A DNA stretch of 6,708 nucleotides from Acidobacteriota bacterium (GTDB lineage: Bacteria; Acidobacteriota; Vicinamibacteria; Vicinamibacterales; JAKQTR01), in the NCBI GenBank assembly GCA_026393735.1, contig JAPKZP010000501.1, positions 1 through 6,708 of the forward strand, in the 5' to 3' direction. The notes beneath the pieces are model-generated. The model was not told the DNA's origin, searched no databases, and saw only the letters and a program-made list of their open reading frames with translations. Of this stretch, positions 1 through 6,423 are shown piece by piece. Position numbers and translations under genes: made by a program. The stretch's first letter is position 1. Each line of letters starts with the position of its first letter.

Positions 1-1
1 G

Positions 2-655
2 CACTTCGGGGCGACCGTGCACCTGCTCGATGACGGGTTCCAGCACCTGCCGCTGGCGCGAGGCACCGACCTGCTGATTGTGACGCCCGAGGACCTCGCC
101 GACTCCCGGACCTTGCCCTGCGGGCGCTTGCGCGAATCGCTGGAGGCGGCAAGCGCGGCCCACGCGCTGCTCGTGGCTGACGCGAGCGATGACGAGGCCT
201 CGAGGATCGGGAGCCAGCTTGGTGTGCCGCACCTGTTCCGCCTGGCGCGCGAGGCCGGCGCGGCGTGCCGCCTCGACGACTTCGACCGCCGTGTGCCGGT
301 CGCGGTCGGCAAGGTGCCCGTGCATGCCGTCGCGGCCATCGCGAGGCCCGAGCGCTTCTTCGAGGACCTGCGCGCGTCGGGATGGCCTGTCGCCGGCACG
401 ACGGCGTACCCGGACCATCACCGGTTCACGTCGCGCGAGATCGCCGACCTCGTGGCGACGGCCCGTCGAGGCGGCGCGGCGGCGTTGATGACCACCGAGA
501 AGGACCTGATGCGTCTCCAGCCGTTTCGGCCGCTGCCCCTGCCCGTGATGTGGCTGCCGCTCCGAATCCGGGTCGAACCCGCGGACGCGTTCGCGCGGTG
601 GCTCTGCGATCGGCTGGCTGACGAACGCGCGGCCTGCAGCGGGGATGTGTCGTGA
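2..655 (+). CDS. lpxK: Tetraacyldisaccharide 4'-kinase LpxK, 3' part (5' end outside window)
   Basis: LpxK transfers the ATP gamma-phosphate to the 4' position of the tetraacylated disaccharide to make lipid IVA. It acts at the cytoplasmic face of the inner membrane. The reading frame is open from base 2 with no convincing start, so the N-terminal part with the Walker A loop lies upstream. The first residues visible contain the family signature LLDDGFQH, whose aspartate belongs to the active site in characterised LpxK. Further landmarks are the LPCGRLRE stretch (compare LPAGPLRE in other LpxK), the YPDHHRFT motif near position 410-430, and MTTEKDLMRL near 487-516, which matches the conserved TTEKD segment. 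About 217 residues are present, roughly the C-terminal two thirds of a normal 320-350 residue LpxK. An in-frame GTG at 17 sits inside the conserved motif and is not the start. The stop overlaps the next start by four bases (GTGA), implying translational coupling with the acyltransferase. Confidence 0.93.
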   Translation, partial: HFGATVHLLDDGFQHLPLARGTDLLIVTPEDLADSRTLPCGRLRESLEAASAAHALLVADASDDEASRIGSQLGVPHLFRLAREAGAACRLDDFDRRVPVAVGKVPVHAVAAIARPERFFEDLRASGWPVAGTTAYPDHHRFTSREIADLVATARRGGAAALMTTEKDLMRLQPFRPLPLPVMWLPLRIRVEPADAFARWLCDRLADERAACSGDVS

Positions 656-1599
656 AGCGCCTGCGCCAACGCGTGGAGTACGCGCTCGTGCTCCTGACGC
701 TCTGGGTGACGCGGCTGCTGCCGTGGCGCCTCGTGCGCGGCATGGGCTCGGCGCTCGGCTTCCTGTTCTTCACGTTCGACCGGCGGCATCGCCGCATCGC
801 CCTCGCCAACGTGGCCGCCGCGTTCCCGCGCAAGGCGCCGGCCGAGCGAGAGGCGCTCGTGCGGCAGGTGTTCGGCCACTTCGGCCGCGTCCTGTTCGAA
901 CTGCTGAAGTTCAGCGGCTTGTCGCGCAAGCAGATGACGCGCATGGTGGAGTTTGTCGGCGACGAGCGCATCCGCGAAGCGCATGCGCAGGGGAAGGGCG
1001 CGCTGCTGTTCACAGGCCACTTCGGCTACTGGGAAATCAACGCCATCGCGCAGGGTGCGATGCTCTACCCGATTGGCGTGCTGGCCCGGCCGCTCGACAA
1101 TCCGTGGCTGCACGACCTGCTGGAACGGATGCGCGGGTGCACCGGCAACTCCGTCATCTACCGCCGCGGCGCGCTGCGGCGCGTGCTGAAGGCGCTCGCC
1201 GCGAACCAGGCTGTCGCGATGCTGATCGACCAGCACATCCAGGCGCCCGACGCCGTGACCGTCAGCTTCTTCGATCGGCCGGCCTCCACGACGCTGGCGC
1301 TCGCGATGCTGGCCGTGCGGACCGGCGCGCCCGTCATCCCGGTGTTCGCCGTGCCGCTACGGGACGGCCGCTACCGCCTGGTCTACGAGCATCCCGTCGA
1401 CCCGCCGTCCGACGACTCGCCGGAAGCGATCCGCGACTTCACCCAGCGCTGCACGGACGTCCTCGAGATGCAGGTACGGCGCCACCCGGAACTCTGGCTG
1501 TGGATGCACCGCCGCTGGCGCGACGACGAGACCGCGGAGTCGGGCGAACCGGGCATGTTCCCGTCCGCGGCCCGCGAGAACGGGCCACCCGAACCATGA
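652..1599 (+). CDS. lpxL: Lipid A late acyltransferase, LpxL/HtrB family
   Basis: This is a predicted lysophospholipid-acyltransferase-superfamily enzyme that adds a secondary acyl chain to a lipid A precursor at the inner membrane. The 315-residue length is normal for the HtrB/LpxL/LpxM family. An N-terminal hydrophobic stretch (about residues 10-40) fits a membrane anchor. The catalytic H-X4-E motif is HFGYWE (H123, E128). Other family landmarks are RPLDNPW (146-152), the LIDQH segment (191-195) followed by the FFDRPASTT stretch, the GAPVIPVF strand (225-232), and WMHRRW near the C-terminus (284-289). The GTG start at 652 overlaps the lpxK stop by four bases and has a GGGGA ribosome-binding-like sequence at 641-645, six bases upstream. 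The tail after residue 290 is polar and probably disordered. Family membership is clear. Chain length, acylation position and donor cannot be read from sequence, so the symbol is by family only and LpxM-like activity is possible. Confidence 0.88.
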   Translation: MKRLRQRVEYALVLLTLWVTRLLPWRLVRGMGSALGFLFFTFDRRHRRIALANVAAAFPRKAPAEREALVRQVFGHFGRVLFELLKFSGLSRKQMTRMVEFVGDERIREAHAQGKGALLFTGHFGYWEINAIAQGAMLYPIGVLARPLDNPWLHDLLERMRGCTGNSVIYRRGALRRVLKALAANQAVAMLIDQHIQAPDAVTVSFFDRPASTTLALAMLAVRTGAPVIPVFAVPLRDGRYRLVYEHPVDPPSDDSPEAIRDFTQRCTDVLEMQVRRHPELWLWMHRRWRDDETAESGEPGMFPSAARENGPPEP

Positions 1600-2624
1600 C
1601 CGTCCTGGTGTTCGCTCCGAACTGGCTCGGCGACGTCGTGATGGCCTTGCCCGCCCTCGCGGACGTCCGCCGCCATGTCGGCGGCGCACGCCTCGTCGTG
1701 GCCGCGCGCGCCAGCGTGGCCGGCGTCTGGCCGTGCGTGCCGGGCGTCGACGGCGTGGTGACCTTTGAGCGGCGGCCGGGCTCGGGGACGCTGACGCGCA
1801 TCGCCGAGGACGTGCGCCTGGTGAAGGCCGTCGGGGCTGATCTCGCGATACTCCTGCCAAACTCCTTTCATTCGGCGCTCGTGGCGTTCCGCGCCGGGAT
1901 TGCCGACCGCCGGGGCTACCGAGGCGATGGCCGCGGGTGGCTCTTGACGCGGGCGGTCGCGCGGCCACGCGAGGCGGTGCATCAGGTGGACTACTACCGC
2001 CGGCTCGTGGCGGCGCTCGGGATCACGAACGGCGACCGCGAGCCGCGGCTCGCCGTGCCGGCTGGAGCGCTCGACGCCGCCCGCGGATTGCTGGCCGAGG
2101 CGGGCTGGACGCCCGGCGTGCCGCTCGTCGGCATGGCGCCGGGTGCGGCCTACGGCGGCGCCAAGCGCTGGCCGCCGGAGCGCTTCGCCGAGATTGCGCG
2201 CAGGCTCTCACAGGCGCGTCAGGCTGCGTGCGTCGTGCTCGGCAGCGCGCACGATGCCGCCACCGCATGGGCAATCGAACGTGAACTCGGTAAGATCGGG
2301 GGAGGGACGTCGGCGTCTCGCGTGTTCAACCTCGTCGGCCGGACGGACCTTCCGCAACTGGCCGGCGTGCTCGCGCAATGCGCGGCGTTCCTGTCGAACG
2401 ACTCGGGCGCGATGCACCTGGCTGCCGCCGTCGGGGTGCCGGTGGTGGCGCTGTTCGGCCCCACCGACGAGCGGGCGACGGCGCCCGTGGCGTCGCGTGT
2501 CACGGTGCTCAGCGCACCGGTCTGGTGCCGGCCGTGCATGTTGCGCGAGTGCCCGCTCGATCACCGGTGCATGACCGGCATCGGCGTGGACGCCGTCGCC
2601 GCGGCGATTGGAGACGTGCTGTGA
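1596..2624 (+). CDS. waaF: ADP-heptose:LPS heptosyltransferase II WaaF
   Basis: This GT9-family (GT-B fold) glycosyltransferase is expected to add the second L-glycero-D-manno-heptose to the LPS inner core at the cytoplasmic side of the inner membrane. It is 342 residues, a typical length. The N-terminus has the acceptor-domain signature APNWLGDVVMALPA (7-20), with D13 at the catalytic-base position known in GT9 heptosyltransferases. The ADP-heptose-binding half has PGAAYGGAKRWPPERF (182-197), the SNDSGAMHLAAA motif (267-278) and FGPTDERATAP (287-297). The C-terminus carries the cysteine-rich CRPCMLRECPLDHRCM segment (311-326), which I recognise from other WaaF-type proteins. The frame is open well upstream, to 645, but the ATG at 1596 is chosen because the protein family begins there and it forms an ATGA overlap with the acyltransferase stop. 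Heptosyltransferase II rather than I is inferred from the PGAxxGxAKRWP signature. Confidence 0.92.
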   Translation: MTVLVFAPNWLGDVVMALPALADVRRHVGGARLVVAARASVAGVWPCVPGVDGVVTFERRPGSGTLTRIAEDVRLVKAVGADLAILLPNSFHSALVAFRAGIADRRGYRGDGRGWLLTRAVARPREAVHQVDYYRRLVAALGITNGDREPRLAVPAGALDAARGLLAEAGWTPGVPLVGMAPGAAYGGAKRWPPERFAEIARRLSQARQAACVVLGSAHDAATAWAIERELGKIGGGTSASRVFNLVGRTDLPQLAGVLAQCAAFLSNDSGAMHLAAAVGVPVVALFGPTDERATAPVASRVTVLSAPVWCRPCMLRECPLDHRCMTGIGVDAVAAAIGDVL

Positions 2625-3202
2625 CGCAGAAGCGACCCGCGGCGTTCCTCGACCGCGACGGGACGATCAACGAAGACGCCGGCTACCTCGATCGCCTCGA
2701 GCGCCTGACGATCTACCCGTTTGCCTTCGACGCAATCCGCCTGCTGCGCCGCGCGGGCTACCTCGTCGTCATCATCACGAACCAGGCCGGCGTGGCCCAG
2801 GGCCTCTACGGCGAGGATTTCGTCGAGACGACGGCGCAGCACCTCCGCGATCTGGCCGCGCGCGCCGACACCGCCATCGACGGTCACTACTACTGCCCGC
2901 ATTCTCCCGACGCGGCCGTCGCGCGCTACCGCGTCGAGTGCGACTGCCGGAAGCCCAAGGCAGGCATGGCGTGGCGGGCAGCCGAGGAGCTCGATATCGA
3001 CCTCCGGCGCTCGGTCGTGATCGGCGACCGCTGGCGCGATCTCGCCGTCGCCCGCGCGGTGGGCGCCCGCGGGATCCTCGTCAAAACGGGGTACGGCGCG
3101 ACCGAGATGCACCTGCCCGCGCCGCCGGGCGTCACGCCCGACGCGGTGTGCGAGAACCTCATTGGCGCCGTGGTCTGGCTCGTCGACCACCCGGTGGCGT
3201 GA
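2621..3202 (+). CDS. gmhB: D-glycero-D-manno-heptose 1,7-bisphosphate 7-phosphatase GmhB
   Basis: GmhB is a cytosolic HAD-superfamily phosphatase that removes the 7-phosphate from heptose 1,7-bisphosphate during nucleotide-heptose synthesis. The 193-residue product has all HAD motifs: FLDRDGTIN (9-17, nucleophile D11 and acid/base D13), TNQAG (53-57), the CRKPKAGM region with the motif III lysine (109-116), and GDRWRD (135-140, Mg-binding D136). The zinc-loop ligands typical of GmhB are visible: C92 and H94 in CPH, C107 and C109 in CDC. The GTG start at 2621 overlaps the waaF stop by four bases and has GGAG at 2610-2613, seven bases upstream, with FLDRDGT starting at the usual distance from the N-terminus. 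An in-frame upstream extension to 2378 is a shadow inside waaF. Anomer preference (beta for the ADP route, alpha for GDP) is not readable directly. The adjacent rfaE2 and heptosyltransferases argue for the beta/ADP route. Confidence 0.94.
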   Translation: MTQKRPAAFLDRDGTINEDAGYLDRLERLTIYPFAFDAIRLLRRAGYLVVIITNQAGVAQGLYGEDFVETTAQHLRDLAARADTAIDGHYYCPHSPDAAVARYRVECDCRKPKAGMAWRAAEELDIDLRRSVVIGDRWRDLAVARAVGARGILVKTGYGATEMHLPAPPGVTPDAVCENLIGAVVWLVDHPVA

Positions 3203-3206
3203 CGAC

Positions 3207-3677
3207 ATGGCTCCCATCGTCTCGCTGGCCGACCTCGTCATGCTCGTCGCCGCCGACCGCGCCGCGGGGCGCACGATCGCTCTTGCGAACGGCGTGTTCG
3301 ACCTGCTGCACGTCGGCCATATCCGCTACATCGAAGGCGCGAAGCGGGAAGCCGACCGTCTCATCGTTGCCGTCAACGACGACGAGTCCGTCCGCGCGCT
3401 GAAAGGGGAAGGCCGGCCGGTGATGCCACAGGCGGATCGCGCCGAACTCATCGCGGCCCTGCGCGCCGTCGACTACGTCACCGTCTTCTCGGGGCGCACC
3501 GTGACCGAGGTGCTGCTGCGCGTGAAGCCCGATGTGCACTGCAAAGGCACGGACTACACCGTCGAGACCGTGCCAGAGCGACCCATCGTGCAATCGTACG
3601 GCGGCCGGACCGCCATCGTGGGCGATTCCAAGGACCATTCGACCCGCGACCTGCTTTCGAAACTGCATACACGCTGA
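3207..3677 (+). CDS. rfaE2: Stand-alone D-beta-D-heptose 1-phosphate adenylyltransferase (HldE C-terminal domain type)
   Basis: This nucleotidyltransferase should condense ATP with heptose 1-phosphate to give ADP-D-glycero-beta-D-manno-heptose. The 156-residue product corresponds only to the C-terminal domain of bifunctional E. coli HldE; no ribokinase-like kinase domain is attached. Diagnostic parts are NGVFDLLHVGH (28-38, containing the HxGH nucleotide-binding motif at 35-38), DRLIVAVNDDESVRALKG (50-67), RPVMPQADR (70-78) and the late DHSTRDL segment (143-149), equivalent to the STT region of HldE. KGTDY (113-117) replaces the KGGDY of E. coli HldE. The ATG at 3207 is chosen because GGTGG at 3193-3197 lies nine bases upstream and the gene then follows gmhB by four bases. 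An in-frame start at 3162 would overlap gmhB by 41 bases and add a non-homologous tail. Gene context supports heptose rather than another sugar or alcohol phosphate. Confidence 0.9.
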   Translation: MAPIVSLADLVMLVAADRAAGRTIALANGVFDLLHVGHIRYIEGAKREADRLIVAVNDDESVRALKGEGRPVMPQADRAELIAALRAVDYVTVFSGRTVTEVLLRVKPDVHCKGTDYTVETVPERPIVQSYGGRTAIVGDSKDHSTRDLLSKLHTR

Positions 3678-4697
3678 ATGGCGCGATCGATCCTCGTTGT
3701 CCGTCTCGGCGCCCTCGGCGATCTCGTGCACGCGCTGCCAGCCGTGGCGGCCCTGCGCGCGACCTGGCCGGAGGCGCGCATCGACTGGCTGGTGGACGAG
3801 CGCTATCAGTCGCTGCTCGCCTTCGTTCCCATCATCGACGGCACCTACGTCGTGTCGGGGTCGCGCGGCGCCTCGATCCTGACGACCATCCGGGCCCTGC
3901 GCGCCGTGCGCTACGACGTCGCGATCGATTTCCAGGGGTTGCTGAAATCGGCGGTGTTCGCGCGAGCCTCCGGCGCGCGTGACGCCGTGGGCTTTGCCGG
4001 ACCCCAGCTCCGGGAGCGCGCGGCGGGGATGTTCTACACGCGGCAGGTGCCCGTCGATGACGCCGGGCACGTCATCCAGAAGAACCTGTCCGTTGTGCGA
4101 GCCCTGGGCGCCGCCGATGGGCCGCTCGCGTTTCCGCTGCGCGTACCCGCGTCGCCGGCCGTGGCCGAGGGGAGACGGGCGCTCGGGATTGGCGGCGTGG
4201 CGCCGTTTGCGGTGCTCAATCCGGGCGCGGGGTGGCCCAACAAGCAATGGCCGACGGTTCGCTTTGGCGCCCTCGCGGCACATCTCCTGTCGCGCCACGG
4301 CCTGCCGTCGCTCGTCCTCTGGGGGCCTCGCGAGCGTGCGCTTGCCGACGCGGTCGCCGCCGCCTCGTCGGGGGCTGCGCACGTCGCACCGGAGACGGAC
4401 ATCGGCGCCCTGCTGGCGATCATCCAGTCGGCATCCCTGTTCGTGGCGGGCGATACCGGCCCGCTGCAACTGGCCTCCGCGCTGGGCATACCCGTCGTCG
4501 GCGTCTACGGCCCAACAAACCCCGTGCGCAACGGACCGTTTGCGGGCCATGATATCTGCGTGTCGCGATTCGACGAGTGCGAGTGCCATCACAAACGCCA
4601 GTGCCGGCGCGAGACGCCGTGTGTCAACACGATCACCCTCGACGAGGTCGTGGCCGCCGCCGATCGTCGGATGCAGACGCGTGGGTCAGGTGGCTGA
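3678..4697 (+). CDS. waaC: ADP-heptose:LPS heptosyltransferase I WaaC-type, GT9 family
   Basis: This 339-residue protein is predicted to transfer the first heptose from ADP-heptose onto Kdo of Kdo2-lipid A at the cytoplasmic side of the inner membrane. The N-terminus RLGALGDLVHALPA (9-22) matches the GT9 acceptor loop, with D15 at the position of the catalytic aspartate. Other landmarks are DFQGLLKSA (84-92), HVIQKNL (131-137, compare the HVI segment of WaaC), NPGAGWPNKQWP (181-192), and the donor-site run AGDTGPLQLAS (257-267) with YGPTNPVRNGPF (277-288). The C-terminal part is cysteine-rich: C294, C301, C303, C309 and C315 plus H304 and H305. The ATG directly follows the rfaE2 stop (TGAATG) and has no clear ribosome-binding site, so its translation probably depends on coupling. 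Assignment to heptosyltransferase I rests on the pattern, the presence of a separate waaF, and context; another GT9 core transferase is the main alternative. Confidence 0.86.
   Translation: MARSILVVRLGALGDLVHALPAVAALRATWPEARIDWLVDERYQSLLAFVPIIDGTYVVSGSRGASILTTIRALRAVRYDVAIDFQGLLKSAVFARASGARDAVGFAGPQLRERAAGMFYTRQVPVDDAGHVIQKNLSVVRALGAADGPLAFPLRVPASPAVAEGRRALGIGGVAPFAVLNPGAGWPNKQWPTVRFGALAAHLLSRHGLPSLVLWGPRERALADAVAAASSGAAHVAPETDIGALLAIIQSASLFVAGDTGPLQLASALGIPVVGVYGPTNPVRNGPFAGHDICVSRFDECECHHKRQCRRETPCVNTITLDEVVAAADRRMQTRGSGG
4688..4693 (+). promoter_or_regulatory. Ribosome-binding site AGGTGG inside the waaC 3' end
   Basis: AGGTGG differs from AGGAGG by one base and lies five bases before the GTG at 4699. 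It is the best Shine-Dalgarno match near the three competing in-frame GTG codons (4681, 4690, 4699) of the downstream membrane protein, and it favours 4699. Confidence 0.45.
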
Positions 4698-4698
4698 C

Positions 4699-5208
4699 GT
4701 GATTGCGGCGCTTGCCCGTTTCCGCGTGCCGCTGGGATTTGCGTCCGGCGTGCTCGTGCTGTTTCTCGCGCACCCGACGTGGCCGTGGCTCGCGGCGGGC
4801 ACGGCGATCGCGGCGGTCGGGCAGGCGATCCGCGTCTGGGCGGCGGGACATCTCGAGAAGAGCCGCGAGGTCACCCGGTCCGGGCCGTACCGGTGGAACC
4901 GCCACCCGTTGTACGTCGGGTCGTCAGTCATGGGCGCCGGAATTGCCGTCGCCGGCGCGAGCCTCGCGGCCGGCGTCATCATCGGGATCTACCTCGGCGC
5001 AACGCTCAGTGCGGCCGTCCAGACCGAAGAGGCATTCCTGCGCGGCCGCTTTGGATCGACCTACGACGACTACTGCCGCGGTCGGGCGGCGGCTGTCGAC
5101 CGCCCATTCGCCTGGGCGAGGGTCTGGCGCAATCGGGAGTGGCGATCGGTCCTGGGTATGGGCACGGTCTTCGCGATCCTCGCGGCGAAAGCCGTGTGGC
5201 TCCCTTAG
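4699..5208 (+). CDS. Isoprenylcysteine carboxyl methyltransferase (ICMT) family integral membrane protein
   Basis: This is a small membrane protein of about 169 residues from the ICMT/phospholipid methyltransferase-like family, predicted to use S-adenosylmethionine. Bacterial members act on diverse and mostly unknown substrates, so no reaction is assigned. Hydrophobic segments lie at about 8-24, 28-48, 74-104 (probably two passes forming a hairpin) and 150-168. The cofactor-binding signature is SGPYRWNRHPLYVGS (61-75), containing the family's conserved RHPxY. A second conserved region is TEEAFLRGRFGSTYDDYC (109-126), with paired glutamates and the FxxxYxxY pattern. The start is ambiguous: GTG at 4699 has the best ribosome-binding site, while GTG at 4690 or 4681 would overlap waaC by 8 or 17 bases. 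It ends the LPS operon, so a role in lipid or cell-surface modification is plausible but is inference from position only. Confidence 0.82.
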   Translation: MIAALARFRVPLGFASGVLVLFLAHPTWPWLAAGTAIAAVGQAIRVWAAGHLEKSREVTRSGPYRWNRHPLYVGSSVMGAGIAVAGASLAAGVIIGIYLGATLSAAVQTEEAFLRGRFGSTYDDYCRGRAAAVDRPFAWARVWRNREWRSVLGMGTVFAILAAKAVWLP

Positions 5209-5253
5209 CCGGTCCCCGGAGGCTGCGCGCGTCGGCCGGGCCTTCCCCTGTGG

Positions 5254-5259
5254 TAGCAT
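5254..5259 (+). promoter_or_regulatory. Weak -10 candidate (TAGCAT) upstream of holB
   Basis: The 75-base gap between the ICMT-family gene and holB contains TAGCAT, matching four of six bases of the sigma-70 -10 consensus. No recognisable -35 element lies 16-18 bases upstream. A start from this site would leave a leader of only about 17 bases. The gap is the first real break in a chain of overlapping genes, which is the main reason to suspect a promoter here. Confidence 0.25.
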
Positions 5260-5283
5260 TCCTCCCGTAACTGATTGCCTCCC

Positions 5284-6330
5284 ATGACTTTTCGCGACAC
5301 CGTCGGTCACCGTCGTCTGCTCGGGCTGCTGGCCCGCGCCATCAAGTCGGGATCGCTCCCGCCGAGCCTGGTCTTTGCCGGGCCCGACGGTGTGGGCAAG
5401 AAGCGCGTCGCCTTGACCGTGGCACAGGCGATGAACTGCCTCAGTCCAGTCGAGGACGCGGCGGCGGGCTTGCGCGACGCGTGCGGGACCTGCATCTCGT
5501 GCCGCAAGATCGAACGGGGTTTGCATCCGGACGTCAAGCTGGTCGCACCCGAGGACAACGGGTCGATCAAGATCGAGCCGATCCGGGAGGTCGTTGGGCA
5601 GACGGCGTACCGGCCGTTCGAGGGCCGCGCGCGCGTGGTGGTCATCGACCAGGCGGACCTGATGGGGGAGGACGCGCAGAACGCGCTGCTGAAGACCCTG
5701 GAAGAGCCGCCGTTGCGGAACGTCTTCATTCTGGTCACTGCGCGCCCGATGCTCCTCCTCGACACGGTGCGCTCGCGGTGCTGTCAGTTGCGGTTCGCGC
5801 CACTCGCGTCCGGTGAAATCGCGACCGCCCTCATGGCGCGGCACGGTTTCGCCGAGCGCGAGGCCCGCGCCGCGGCCGCGTTGGCCGGCGGCAGCCTGGG
5901 CCGCGCGATCGAGTCGGCGACCGGGGAGATGGCGGAGGCCCGCGCCGTGGCGACGGCCATCCTGATCGAGGCGACCCGGGCCGCCGACGCTCGCGGCCGG
6001 CTGGCGGTCGGCGCGGCGCTGCTGCAGACGGCGGGAAAGAAGGGCAAGGAGAAGGACGGCAAGGGCCAGGCGAGCGATCGCGGCGCCCTCGCCGTGCGGC
6101 TCCGCGCGCTCAGTTCGTTGTTGCGTGATGTGACGTTGTTGACAACCCGTGCGCCCGAGCAGGCGCTGGTCAACCTCGACTTGCGGGCCGAACTGGAGCC
6201 CGTCGCGAGGTACTACGACCGGGATCGGCTCGTGCGCGCGTTTTCCGCCGTCGGGCGGGCGCTCGCTGCGCTCGAACGCCACAACGCCAGTCCGAAGATC
6301 GTCGTGGACTGGCTGGCGTTCCAGCTCTAG
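5284..6330 (+). CDS. holB: DNA polymerase III subunit delta' (clamp loader)
   Basis: Delta' is the stator subunit of the clamp loader that opens and loads the beta sliding clamp at the replication fork. The 348-residue AAA+ protein begins MTFRDTVGH, the usual family N-terminus. Walker A is GPDGVGKK (33-40), where K40 replaces the normal Thr/Ser. A four-cysteine zinc module is formed by C52, C67, C70 and C73. Walker B-like VVVIDQADL lies at 118-126, followed by the NALLKTLEEPP stretch (133-143) and the SRC motif at 164-166, the arginine-finger position typical of delta'. The C-terminal collar part (about 190-348) is Ala/Arg-rich with a lysine-rich linker at about 251-260. The ATG at 5284 is chosen over an in-frame TTG at 5275, which adds only three residues. 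There is no Shine-Dalgarno sequence upstream, where the sequence is instead CT-rich. DnaX tau/gamma is excluded by length and by the altered Walker A. Confidence 0.92.
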   Translation: MTFRDTVGHRRLLGLLARAIKSGSLPPSLVFAGPDGVGKKRVALTVAQAMNCLSPVEDAAAGLRDACGTCISCRKIERGLHPDVKLVAPEDNGSIKIEPIREVVGQTAYRPFEGRARVVVIDQADLMGEDAQNALLKTLEEPPLRNVFILVTARPMLLLDTVRSRCCQLRFAPLASGEIATALMARHGFAEREARAAAALAGGSLGRAIESATGEMAEARAVATAILIEATRAADARGRLAVGAALLQTAGKKGKEKDGKGQASDRGALAVRLRALSSLLRDVTLLTTRAPEQALVNLDLRAELEPVARYYDRDRLVRAFSAVGRALAALERHNASPKIVVDWLAFQL

Positions 6331-6334
6331 ATCC

Positions 6335-6389
6335 GGGACCATCACCCGCGCGCCGGGCGCCCGCATGCGCCCGGCGAGGTGCTGGTCCC
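6335..6389 (+). terminator. Long GC-rich hairpin after holB, probable terminator without U-tract
   Basis: An inverted repeat begins five bases after the holB stop. The outer arms GGGACCA (6335-6341) and TGGTCCC (6383-6389) are perfectly complementary. Inside them CACC (6343-6346) pairs with GGTG (6378-6381) after a one-base mismatch. The inner arms CGCCGGGCGC (6351-6360) and GCGCCCGGCG (6367-6376) form ten more perfect pairs, with an asymmetric internal loop (CGCG against A) between inner and outer stems and a six-base loop CCGCAT. That gives 21 base pairs in 55 bases. No T-run follows, so it is not a classical intrinsic terminator; an attenuating, RNA-stabilising or protein-binding role is also possible. 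Confidence 0.55.
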
Positions 6390-6416
6390 GTCTCCAGTGG
6401 GCCGCCCAGCCGACGG

Positions 6417-6423
6417 TTATAGA
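6417..6423 (+). promoter_or_regulatory. Possible -10 element (TTATAGA) upstream of the PSP1/RicT gene
   Basis: TTATAGA is the most AT-rich patch in the 103-base gap between holB and the next gene and resembles a -10 box. It lies after the hairpin and 10 bases before the ATG at 6434. No -35 box is evident. If real, the transcript would be nearly leaderless, or the signal would belong to a non-sigma-70 promoter. Evidence is weak. Confidence 0.25.

Noticed and set aside
645..2624. One 659-residue + strand protein ending as WaaF
   Set aside because: The part before 1596 is an out-of-frame reading of the acyltransferase gene, rich in Arg/Ala/Pro. WaaF homology starts at the ATG at 1596, so this is not a fusion.
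3159..4592. 477-codon open frame on the - strand opposite rfaE2 and waaC
   Set aside because: The translation is His/Arg/Gly-rich without recognisable motifs, and the + strand genes have clear family signatures over the same bases. It is a codon-bias shadow.
1596..4697. waaF and waaC as a recent tandem duplication
   Set aside because: Both are GT9 proteins, but they share only family motifs. They differ in donor-site and C-terminal signatures and are separated by two heptose genes, so they are old paralogues with distinct roles.
3979..5208. 409-residue protein ending in the ICMT-family domain
   Set aside because: The N-terminal 230 or so residues are the wrong frame of waaC. Real homology and membrane segments begin near 4699.
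5209..5253. Possible terminator after the ICMT-family gene (GGAGGC at 5218-5223 against GCCTTCC near 5240)
   Set aside because: The stem is only six pairs with a bulged base and a long loop, and there is no T-run. It is not distinguishable from chance in GC-rich sequence.
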